From Phycisphaerae bacterium (GTDB lineage: Bacteria > Planctomycetota > Phycisphaerae > JAAYCJ01), in the NCBI GenBank assembly GCA_012514125.1, contig JAAZAW010000122.1:1-13067 (forward strand): a stretch of 13,067 nt of DNA, written 5' to 3'. The notes beneath the pieces were generated by a model. The model was not told the DNA's origin. It was given only the letters and a program-made list of their open reading frames with translations, and searched no databases. Made by a program: the position numbers and the translations under genes. Positions 1-5,444 of the stretch are shown here, piece by piece. How positions within the stretch are numbered: position 1 is the first letter of the stretch; every line of letters starts with the position of its first letter.

Positions 1-8
1 ATACGGAA

Positions 9-37
9 TTGACTTATTGAATGCGCGGTACTTTAAT
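9..37 (+). promoter_or_regulatory. Weak candidate sigma70 promoter with no gene behind it
   Basis: TTGACT (9-14) and TTTAAT (32-37) each match the consensus at five of six bases and are 17 bases apart. No convincing gene follows on the plus strand, and a match of this quality is expected about once by chance in a window this size. It could drive a transcript through the repeat region, or it could mean nothing. Confidence 0.2.
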
Positions 38-232
38 GTCAATAAACTATTTCAGGCAGTATGAGCTTCGAAATCGGGATATCGTGACATTAGCCCCCGC
101 GCACGAAGTAAATGGAATTAGTATTATTCCCTCCTCGCGCAAAGTGCATCGCAACACACTCTCTTCCTCTAAGGAGAAGCGATTGAATAAAACATATTCT
201 TCCAGCTTTCTTAACGCTCTCCTTCTCCTTTT

Positions 233-316
233 CTCTTCTCTCTTTCTCACCTTCTCACAATCTCACTTTCACACACTTCTTGCTCTCCTTAGCGTCCTTG
301 ATGGTTCAATCTCTTT
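233..316 (-). repeat. Dispersed purine-rich repeat, copy 1
   Basis: Read on the minus strand, this tract begins AAGAGATTGAACC, continues with CAAGGACGCTAAGGAGAG and AAGAAGTGTG, and ends in a GAGAAGGTGAGAAAGAGA purine tract. The same words occur in the same order on the plus strand at 6804-6895. A motif of the type TTGAACC..CCAAG..GCCAAGG is, from memory, a degenerate dispersed repeat in Planctomycetota and other environmental genomes, often mis-annotated as small proteins. Its function is unknown. The shared 13-base and 10-base exact words in matching order make chance similarity of simple sequence less likely. Confidence 0.6.
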
Positions 317-320
317 CTCT

Positions 321-343
321 GTCATCCCCGCGCAGACGGGACC
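321..343. repeat. Short GC palindrome of the GTCATYCCCGCG type
   Basis: GTCATCCCCG-CGCAGA-CGGGACC can form a small CCCG/CGGG hairpin. It resembles the widespread GTCATTCCCGCG..GCGGGAATC intergenic palindrome seen in many bacterial genomes, here degenerated on the right side. It directly abuts the purine-rich repeat, as though repeat elements have accumulated here. Only one copy is visible in this window. Confidence 0.35.
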
Positions 344-344
344 C

Positions 345-362
345 AAAAACGGCCAAGCCGTT
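345..362 (-). terminator. Candidate intrinsic terminator after the Fe-S operon
   Basis: Read on the minus strand this is AACGGC-TTG-GCCGTT followed by TTT, so the run is five T in total counting the end of the stem. It lies 54 bases past the stop codon of the last gene of the IclR/Fe-S operon and in the right orientation. The stem is only 6 bp and the T run is short, so termination may be weak. Confidence 0.5.
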
Positions 363-415
363 AGAAAATCCTCTTCCAACTTCTAACTTTTCGTAACTTC
401 TTTAACTAACCCAAC

Positions 416-1462
416 TTACTTACTCTCCGTCTTATGCGAAAGCAACCATCTAGGCCGTTTGATAAACTCTCCGTTCTCAAACGTCTGTTCAATCTTACCG
501 CTTTTTTCCAGATAGTTAAAACAACTCCGCATACACCCGCGAGATCCGCCGATCCCATAACTCCCATCGCCGCCCCACTCCTTTATCTTGGCATGGCCTT
601 CGATAATATAACCGGAGTGATCTTCCTCCGTCCTCCGCCACTTGCCCTGAGAAAAAGGCCAGCACAACTTATACGCCATATCTTCACTAATACTCTGCTT
701 GCTGGCGTCAAACTCATAACCCGGAAAACTCTTATGAATAAAAGGAGAAACCCGCGGATCGCCGCCGTGATAGCTCAGCGTGCATCGACCCATATCCACA
801 TCGCCCCATTCATAGGTCTTCCCTTCGATCTGAATCTTCACCGTCTTGCCTTCCTTGATATGCGGAATCGCGTTCGACGGACATCCCTTCGTACACGCCA
901 TACAACGATTACACAAACTCCCAGGCTCCACCAGCGGATCAGGCTCCAACTCCGCATCGGTAATAACCGCCGAAAGCCGAACGCGCGGACCAAACTTCTT
1001 CGTCAAAAAAACCTTCGACCAGCCCATCTCACCCAATCCGCCCGCTACCCCAACAATCCGAATCGCCATATGCACATCCGGCGCCGCCGCCCCGGGCCGA
1101 ACCGATCCCACCGGAGGCTGAGCTTCCGGCGGACCCGGATAATACGGCACTGCCTCCCAACCGAAATCCTCTACAAAACACGCCGTCTCGTAAACACCTC
1201 GTGGAATGAAAAAACTGTTCAAAAGACCATGATACCCAAAATAGGTATAGTTCGGCCAATACGTCCCTTCCTCAATCCCCCGCCAATTACCCCGCAAAAT
1301 CCGCCTCGCCACCACAATCACCGACCTGGCCCCGGGAAAAATACTCGCCGGGTGCATCCGTTTCGGCGCATCCTTAAATCGCTCGATATTCGCAATCCCC
1401 ACCAGGTCAAGCCCCTGCTTGCGGGCATAATCTTTCACCATCTGTGCTGTCAATGTTGCCAT
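416..1462 (-). CDS. 4Fe-4S protein of the QueG/reductive-dehalogenase-like type (second of a tandem pair)
   Basis: A 348-residue cytosolic protein with no signal peptide, Tat motif or membrane segment. The N-terminal part (residues 7-55, including DLVGIANIERF and the HPASIFPGARSVIVVARRI stretch) resembles the fold shared by epoxyqueuosine reductase and reductive dehalogenases. A central GxGEMG..LTKKFGPRVRLSAVITDAEL segment (about 139-172) precedes a ferredoxin motif CxxCxxCxxxCP at C184, C187, C190 and C194. Further cysteines C227, C267 and the CMRSC pair C310/C314 could hold a second cluster, though not in ferredoxin spacing. A longer reading frame starts at 1567 inside the upstream gene. 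I chose ATG at 1462 because GGAGG sits just before it and it starts one base after the upstream stop codon. It is paralogous to the neighbour at 1464-2345. The substrate is unknown; a redox or B12-dependent reductase role is inferred from the family only. Confidence 0.85.
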   Translation of the reverse strand: MATLTAQMVKDYARKQGLDLVGIANIERFKDAPKRMHPASIFPGARSVIVVARRILRGNWRGIEEGTYWPNYTYFGYHGLLNSFFIPRGVYETACFVEDFGWEAVPYYPGPPEAQPPVGSVRPGAAAPDVHMAIRIVGVAGGLGEMGWSKVFLTKKFGPRVRLSAVITDAELEPDPLVEPGSLCNRCMACTKGCPSNAIPHIKEGKTVKIQIEGKTYEWGDVDMGRCTLSYHGGDPRVSPFIHKSFPGYEFDASKQSISEDMAYKLCWPFSQGKWRRTEEDHSGYIIEGHAKIKEWGGDGSYGIGGSRGCMRSCFNYLEKSGKIEQTFENGEFIKRPRWLLSHKTESK

Positions 1463-1463
1463 C

Positions 1464-2345
1464 TTACTTACCCTCCACCAGTGAAGTTCTGCCGCCCGCG
1501 TCCACCTGCCAAGCCGGTCGCTCGCGAAGCGGATTCTTGAAATGATTCTTAATGCGATTCGTTTCATTCAGATGATGCACACACGTCCGAACACAAAGCG
1601 CCGCCAGCCGATCCGGCAATCCCGCATTGTGATATCGATTAGGCCAAACACCATTCTTACAACTCCGACAAACCGACCAGTTCGTCTCTGCCACCTTCAT
1701 TTTCTTACCGCAAATTTCTATCTCCTTTATCTTCTCGCCATTCATCGCCCCAAGCGGACACACCTGAATACACTGCCCGCAGTGATCGCACACCGGCGTT
1801 TCACAAAGAGGGTTTGCCACCAGCTCCGCATCGGTCAAAATAATCTGAATCTGCTGGCGAGGACCAAACTCCGGCGTCATCAATTCTCCATTCAATCCAA
1901 TCTCACCCAATCCCGCGCGAACCGCGGCATCGTTAAAATCAATCATCACATTCGGCGCCGGCAAATCGGGCCGAACCGGAATCCCCATCGCAGGAACCTG
2001 CGACGGCAAATTCGACAGTGGAACCGCTTCAAAACGATTATCTTCCAGAAAAGTCGCCACCGACACCGTCGTCAAAGCTAAAAATCGATCCGGAACCCAA
2101 TTCCCCGCATACTGCGCATACAAGGTAAATTGTGTCCCCTCTTCCACACCGCGCAGACAACCGCGCGTAATCCGCTTGCCGATCACAACCACCGACTTCG
2201 TCTCCGGAAAAATCGAACTCGGATGGTGCTCCTTCGCTATTCCTTCAAACCGATCGATCGATGCGATTCCCACAAGGTCGGCTCCCGCCTGTCGAGCCGC
2301 CTCCTTAAACTGCTTCGTCAGCTCTACTTTCTTTTCTTCACTCAT
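1464..2345 (-). CDS. 4Fe-4S protein of the QueG/reductive-dehalogenase-like type (first of a tandem pair)
   Basis: A 293-residue cytosolic paralogue of the next gene. Shared landmarks are ADLVGIASIDRF (22-33), HPSSIFPETKSVVVIGKRI (41-59), a VRPDLPAPNVMIDFNDAAVRAGLGEIG block (124-150), FGPRQQIQIILTDAEL (160-175) and an RPAW motif near the C-terminus matching RPRW in the partner. The ferredoxin motif is C186, C189, C192, C196-P. A second set is C226, C229 and CVRTC at 251/255, parallel to the CMRSC of the partner. It is shorter than QueG and lacks its full second CxxCxxCxxxCP, so it is probably not queuosine synthesis itself. Its ATG overlaps the stop codon of the IclR gene (ATGA), so translation is probably coupled. 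The pair may act as a heterodimer or as sequential enzymes on the compound sensed by the regulator. That is inference; no substrate can be read from the sequence. Confidence 0.85.
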   Translation of the reverse strand: MSEEKKVELTKQFKEAARQAGADLVGIASIDRFEGIAKEHHPSSIFPETKSVVVIGKRITRGCLRGVEEGTQFTLYAQYAGNWVPDRFLALTTVSVATFLEDNRFEAVPLSNLPSQVPAMGIPVRPDLPAPNVMIDFNDAAVRAGLGEIGLNGELMTPEFGPRQQIQIILTDAELVANPLCETPVCDHCGQCIQVCPLGAMNGEKIKEIEICGKKMKVAETNWSVCRSCKNGVWPNRYHNAGLPDRLAALCVRTCVHHLNETNRIKNHFKNPLRERPAWQVDAGGRTSLVEGK

Positions 2346-3097
2346 ATTGAAAGTCCTTCTAAAACTAAACGACTGGCGGCGTAACCGAGGGCAAACGATA
2401 GCCCACTCGCCGCCTTGACAACCTCATCGGCAAAGACCTTTGGATCACGATGATCCCAATCGCCTTTCGAGGTCGAAGCGCCCAACGACGCGATCACCTC
2501 GCCGCGATAGTTCCGCACGACCGCCGCCACACCCACCGTCACCGGAGGACCCTTCCTGGGCCGCTGGATCATCGCCACACCCATACGCTCCACTTTCTTA
2601 ATTGATGCTTCTATATCTTCATTCTTAGGAATATATTTCACACGTTCTCCCACAGGCATCGCCGCCAGCATCGCCCACCCCATCGCCGAATCATGCAACG
2701 GCAACGTGCTGCCGAACCCCGGCGACGTCGAACTGTACACCCCCGCCGGGTACACCGTTTCGACCGTCAGCACCTGACCCTGATGTAAAATTCCCAGATA
2801 CGTAGGCGATTTTGTCCGATCAGCCAACTCGTGCAAATACGTCAACCCCACTCGGCGAACTTCCATCCGATCAAGAATCGACGCCGAAAGCTCCAGCGTC
2901 CTAAGCCCGATCTGGTAACCGCGGGTGGCGGGATTTTTCAGAACATACCCTTGGCTAGACAACGTAGATAATAATTTATGTGCGTTACTGGACGTCAATC
3001 CCGTCAATTCACTGATTTCGGTCAGCGAAAACTCGCGAGCCTCCCTCGCCATCGCCTCGAGTACAATCAAACCTTTTTCTAATGTCGCGTTGGGCAT
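2342..3097 (-). CDS. IclR-family transcriptional regulator
   Basis: A 251-residue protein with the two-domain IclR architecture. A winged helix-turn-helix occupies residues 1-62 (LEKGLIVLEAMA, SLTEISELTGLTSSNAHKLLSTLSSQGYV) and a C-terminal effector-binding domain follows (ELADRTKSPTYLGILHQGQVLTVETV, then STLPLHDSAMGWAMLA and GVAAVVRNYRGEVIASLGAS). An upstream ATG at 3118 adds seven residues, but ATG at 3097 is preceded by GAGGAA at good spacing. The candidate -10 at 3125-3130 would leave no leader for the longer form. The gene heads the operon with the two Fe-S proteins and ends in an ATGA overlap with the first. The regulator therefore most likely controls those enzymes in response to a small, possibly aromatic or organic-acid, ligand typical of the family. 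The ligand itself cannot be deduced. Confidence 0.92.
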   Translation of the reverse strand: MPNATLEKGLIVLEAMAREAREFSLTEISELTGLTSSNAHKLLSTLSSQGYVLKNPATRGYQIGLRTLELSASILDRMEVRRVGLTYLHELADRTKSPTYLGILHQGQVLTVETVYPAGVYSSTSPGFGSTLPLHDSAMGWAMLAAMPVGERVKYIPKNEDIEASIKKVERMGVAMIQRPRKGPPVTVGVAAVVRNYRGEVIASLGASTSKGDWDHRDPKVFADEVVKAASGLSFALGYAASRLVLEGLSI

Positions 3098-3124
3098 AAA
3101 TTTCCTCTTTGTTAACATAACACT

Positions 3125-3153
3125 ATATTATTTCCTATTTGGAAATTTGTCAA
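3125..3153 (-). promoter_or_regulatory. Promoter of the IclR/Fe-S operon
   Basis: On the minus strand a perfect TTGACA (3153-3148) is followed after 17 bases by TAATAT (3130-3125), with an overlapping AATAAT alternative. The -10 lies about 27 bases before the chosen IclR start. The downstream arm of the inverted repeat at 3136-3170 falls between -35 and -10, so a protein bound there would block RNA polymerase. Confidence 0.65.
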
Positions 3154-3170
3154 TAGAAAATTTCCAAATA
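3136..3170. promoter_or_regulatory. Candidate IclR-type operator, 13-bp inverted repeat
   Basis: TATTTGGAAATTT (3136-3148) and AAATTTCCAAATA (3158-3170) are perfect inverted copies separated by nine bases. The half-sites TTGGAAA and TTTCCAA match the half-sites of the E. coli IclR box (TGGAAAT-N-ATTTCCA) as I know it, but are spaced more widely, with repeat centres about 22 bp or two helical turns apart. That suits binding by a dimer or tetramer. The repeat overlaps the regulator's own promoter, which suggests autorepression. There is no T run right after it in the direction of the operon, so it is not a terminator. Confidence 0.6.
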
Positions 3171-3205
3171 AAAAAAGGACTCGCTTTTGATAGCGTGTCC
3201 TTTTT
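3171..3205 (-). terminator. Intrinsic terminator of the envelope cluster
   Basis: The stem GGAC-t-CGCT / AGCG-t-GTCC (3177-3185 with 3192-3200; one T-T mismatch) has a six-base loop and is flanked by A6 on the left and T5 on the right. On the minus strand it ends in a T run, placing it after the small lipoprotein gene and just before the IclR promoter. The symmetry means it could also stop plus-strand transcripts. It separates the envelope cluster from the IclR operon. Confidence 0.8.
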
Positions 3206-3219
3206 CAACACCGAAGATT

Positions 3220-3270
3220 GTCGATTGATATCGACTATAGGCGATTAATTCTTAATATTAATTACCTATA
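3220..3270 (-). other. Two hairpins in the 3' untranslated region of the small lipoprotein gene
   Basis: Immediately after the stop codon, TATAGG and ATTAAT (3236-3241, 3244-3249) pair with ATTAAT and CCTATA (3257-3262, 3265-3270). This gives a 12-bp stem with a 2x2 internal loop. Next comes GTCGAT-tgat-ATCGAC (3220-3235). With the terminator at 3171-3205, the transcript end would carry three hairpins in a row. This could stabilise the message or be processed into a small RNA; both are inference. Confidence 0.4.
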
Positions 3271-3429
3271 TTATTCGACGATCGGACCTTCTTCGATCAC
3301 GACGTCTTTCTGAACTTTTTCTTCATGCCGGTGATATTCGCGTTTTTCGCAGCCGGCAATTGCCGAGAGCGCTCCGGTCAGAACAAAAATCATCGACACA
3401 GCCAGCAGTGATTTCAGCAATTTCTTCAT
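3271..3429 (-). CDS. Small lipoprotein, 52 residues
   Basis: A short gene that a 60-residue cutoff would miss. It reads MKKLLKSLLAVSMIFVLTGA, then LSAIAG and a cysteine at position 27: a positively charged start, a hydrophobic core and a consensus lipobox (I-A-G-C). The mature part is only about 26 residues, CEKREYHRHEEKVQ followed by KDVVIEEGPIVE, with His, Glu and Lys clustered. AAGGAG lies eight bases before the ATG. It starts 21 bases after the stop of the larger repeat lipoprotein, whose mature start (CGERRERVTVIEHDRGP) is similar in style and also has Cys27. It may be a reduced paralogue or a partner. Membrane anchoring by a lipid is predicted from the lipobox; no family is recognised and the function is unknown. 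Confidence 0.8.
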   Translation of the reverse strand: MKKLLKSLLAVSMIFVLTGALSAIAGCEKREYHRHEEKVQKDVVIEEGPIVE

Positions 3430-3450
3430 GATTTGATCTCCTTAGAATTA

Positions 3451-3888
3451 TTAATCTTTCTTTTTGATCTTTACCTTGATTTTCTTGTCGTTATGATCGT
3501 CTTTTTTCTTGATGACGATTTTCTTTTTGTCATGGCGATCCTTTTCTTTGATTACAATCTTCTTTTTGTCATGGCGATCCTTTTCTTTGATTACAATCTT
3601 CTTTTTGTCGTGGCGATCTTTATCCTTGATAACGATCTTTTTTTTGTTGTGATGGTCTTTTTCTTTGATGACAATTTTTTTGGGTTTTTCGCGATGTTTT
3701 TCCTTCACAACCACGACACGTTTAGGCTCGTGTTTGGGCGTTACAATGACCCGTCGATCCGGGCCGCGATCGTGCTCGATGACCGTCACCCGTTCGCGTC
3801 TCTCGCCGCAACCCATTACCGAAACCAAACCTATCGCGACGATAAATCCCACTATCGTAACGAACCTCTTTTTCAATGAACTAATCAT
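3451..3888 (-). CDS. Lys/His-rich repeat lipoprotein, 145 residues
   Basis: The N-terminus (MISSLKKRFVTIVGFIVAIG then LVSVMGC) is a signal peptide with a near-lipobox at Cys27 (Met at -2 is unusual). Almost the whole mature part is repetitive. Residues 69-133 are five units of 13 residues of the form KKKIVIKEKDRHD; units 3 and 4 are identical. Residues 31-67 hold looser versions (RERVTVIEHDRGP, DRRVIVTPKHEP, KRVVVVKEKHRE), giving about eight units. Each unit alternates a short beta-prone I/V stretch with a charged His/Asp turn, so a beta-stack, a metal-binding or polyanion-binding surface, or a wall-binding tether are possible. The start has AAGGA five bases upstream. It is 48 bases past the LPP20 gene and 21 bases before the small lipoprotein. 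I recognise no family, and composition alone does not give a function. Confidence 0.8.
   Translation of the reverse strand: MISSLKKRFVTIVGFIVAIGLVSVMGCGERRERVTVIEHDRGPDRRVIVTPKHEPKRVVVVKEKHREKPKKIVIKEKDHHNKKKIVIKDKDRHDKKKIVIKEKDRHDKKKIVIKEKDRHDKKKIVIKKKDDHNDKKIKVKIKKKD
3490..3684 (-). repeat. Tandem 39-bp repeats inside the repeat lipoprotein gene
   Basis: Five in-frame 39-bp units encode the 13-residue repeats. The units at 3529-3567 and 3568-3606 are identical base for base, including at silent positions. The unit at 3607-3645 differs at several bases and the outer two are more diverged. This pattern points to a recent duplication in the middle of the array. Copy number may vary between strains by slippage or recombination. 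Confidence 0.85.
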
Positions 3889-3936
3889 CTACATCCTTTT
3901 TAAATAAATATTATTTTTGTTTATAAACTTGAAATG

Positions 3937-5238
3937 TTATCGTTGGTTGATTTTGATTTCATCCGCGATCACTTTCCACACTCTTGCGGCGGGCAATTCC
4001 ACGGTCACCGAGGCCATCTGATCGGTAAACTGGGGTTTGCCTTTGATATACGCTCCATCGATCACGGCATTGAGTTGTGTTCGCACCTGATCGTATTCTG
4101 TGATGAAATCCCGCACCTCTGTTTCGCTCTGGATTGTAAGTCCGGCAATGGTTTCGGCGAGTTTTCGTTTGGCATCGAGTTCGGCGCCTCGCTGGGCCAT
4201 CAGTTTCGCCTGGGTCGGATTTTCGGCATTGGGATCGATGGCAGCTTGTCCGGTGGCTTTAAACGCTCGACTGACCCAATCGGGAGGCGTTATTTCCATC
4301 ACAGCGACAGCTTTGCTCATAAAACGTTCCGGTGCAATGCCCATCCCGGTGGCCCGGAAATATTTTTTCTCGACGCGGGTGCTTACTTCGCGGAACGAGC
4401 TGTTTTTGATATGATCGCCGCGAATATGTGTCGAGACCGAATCGCGAATCGTGGCGATCACCTTCTGCCAGGGGATTTCGAGGGTGACTTCACAGATCGG
4501 CTCATCGCGATGGAAAAACACATGAACAATTCGGGCGCCGCGAAGCGTGGTGTTCAGGTCGGTGGCGATCTGGTCCGATTCGGTCACGAAATCGCGTACC
4601 GAAGTTGTGGAACTGATTTTGAACCCCTGAAGTTGTTCTGCGAGTCGTCGATACGCGTCGAGTTCCGCAGCCCGCTGGGCCATCATTCGCCCCTGAGGTC
4701 CGATTTTCTGCCATAAGCTCGGAACGGAGGGCGTCGGATATTCTTCCGGGCCGGGATCGCTGACGGTTCCATCGGGAACATCGATCGGCTGATCGGGGCG
4801 CGGTGCGCCCATTCCGGTGGCGCGAATCACGGTACATTCTGTTCGGGTTTCCATTTCCTTAAAATCGCTTGCTCGAATATCGTCGCCTTTGTAATGGCGG
4901 GAATGGACCTCCCGAAGGGTGGCGATTACTTTTTGATAGGTCACTTCCCCGGTGATTTCGCAAGAGCCGTCGTCAAAAAATCTCGGCTGGCCTAACCGAA
5001 TACCGCGGATGAAGGTATTCACCTCGGTCTGGATTTGATCCGATTCGGTTACAAAATCGCGTACCAGCGTACTTGAGTTAATTTTCAAACCCATAATTCG
5101 TTCAGCGAGCTTACGATAACAATCCGCTTCTGCGGCCCGTTTCGCCAGTAGTTTGTTCTGGGCATCGCTGACTTCGCTTCCAAGGCTCCATGCAGGAACA
5201 ATCAACCCTGCAAGCACTGCCAACATCAACCGTTTCAT
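3937..5238 (-). CDS. Exported protein with three LPP20-type modules
   Basis: A 433-residue protein starting with a signal peptide (MKRLMLAVLAGLIVPAWS, cleavage near 18-21; no lipobox cysteine). Three homologous modules lie at about 26-118, 181-274 and 343-433. Each runs K/R-x-x-AxRAAExDxYRKLAE..GLKI.S.T.VRDFVTESDQI.T..N..IRG, then a strand-rich half ending WQKVIAT-like. This matches the LPP20 lipoprotein family as I know it, a periplasmic or outer-membrane domain that includes flagellar FlgP. The first two modules are each followed by a copied linker (..F-EV-TR....RATGMG-P), and a remnant FKATGQ precedes module 3. The module order and spacing indicate internal duplication. A frame extends to 5319, but ATG at 5238 has AAGGAG and a proper signal peptide. 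It is co-oriented with the CsgG-like gene upstream; the pairing suggests an outer-membrane assembly role (inference). Confidence 0.85.
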   Translation of the reverse strand: MKRLMLAVLAGLIVPAWSLGSEVSDAQNKLLAKRAAEADCYRKLAERIMGLKINSSTLVRDFVTESDQIQTEVNTFIRGIRLGQPRFFDDGSCEITGEVTYQKVIATLREVHSRHYKGDDIRASDFKEMETRTECTVIRATGMGAPRPDQPIDVPDGTVSDPGPEEYPTPSVPSLWQKIGPQGRMMAQRAAELDAYRRLAEQLQGFKISSTTSVRDFVTESDQIATDLNTTLRGARIVHVFFHRDEPICEVTLEIPWQKVIATIRDSVSTHIRGDHIKNSSFREVSTRVEKKYFRATGMGIAPERFMSKAVAVMEITPPDWVSRAFKATGQAAIDPNAENPTQAKLMAQRGAELDAKRKLAETIAGLTIQSETEVRDFITEYDQVRTQLNAVIDGAYIKGKPQFTDQMASVTVELPAARVWKVIADEIKINQR

Positions 5239-5284
5239 GCTAAACTCCTTCATTAAAAGGGCTATTAAAAAATTACGATTAACC

Positions 5285-5313
5285 ATTGTATCCATTTTCG
5301 TTTCAAAGGTAAA
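5285..5313 (-). promoter_or_regulatory. Candidate internal promoter ahead of the LPP20 gene
   Basis: On the minus strand TTTACC (5313-5308), a 17-base spacer and TACAAT (5290-5285) resemble a sigma70 promoter. They lie in the 206-base gap between the CsgG-like gene and the LPP20 gene, about 50 bases before the chosen start. The gap holds no T-run terminator, so it probably supplements read-through from upstream rather than starting a separate unit. Confidence 0.4.
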
Positions 5314-5444
5314 GCCCATCAGGTTTTACGCTTTGCAAAGTATCAGCCTGCACCTTGCGGCGAGTTTGTGTTCCGGTCATTCTCCGATTTGACGGGAGAA
5401 AGCGAAATCGGGTCAAGCCGACGGGACGAAAGTGTGCGGCGAGA

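Larger units (their letters stand above)
1..415. other. Intergenic region, no convincing gene
   Basis: This 415-base stretch lies downstream of the leftmost minus-strand gene. A plus-strand reading frame spans 21-386, but its product is rich in Leu, Ser and Phe runs that come from the CT-rich dispersed repeat at 233-316. It has no good Shine-Dalgarno site and no recognisable domain, so I do not call it a gene. What can be seen is a sigma70-like promoter match at the left edge, the CT-rich repeat, a short GC palindrome near 321-340 and a candidate terminator at 345-362. Bases 40-230 show nothing else I can support. Confidence 0.6.

Noticed and set aside
21..386. Plus-strand 121-residue frame at the left edge
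   Set aside because: Its second half is translated CT-rich dispersed repeat and it has no good ribosome site or domain.
434..2081. Long plus-strand frames (434-1540 and 1542-2081) opposite the Fe-S genes
   Set aside because: Products are rich in Arg, His, Pro and Thr with no domain, lack ribosome sites, and mirror the codon pattern of two well-supported minus-strand genes.
3490..3684. Possible CRISPR-like array because of regular 39-bp periodicity
   Set aside because: Units are directly adjacent with no spacers, stay in frame and encode a protein repeat.
3433..3879. Plus-strand frame with a very hydrophobic repeated product that looks like a membrane protein
   Set aside because: It is the complement of the Lys/Ile/Val repeat array: AAA and GAT codons read backwards give Phe, Leu and Ile. 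The minus-strand frame has a Shine-Dalgarno site, signal peptide and operon context.
5384..5411. CCGATTT/AAATCGG hairpin after the CsgG-like gene as a terminator
   Set aside because: The loop is 14 bases, the stem only 7 bp, and there is no T run on the minus strand.
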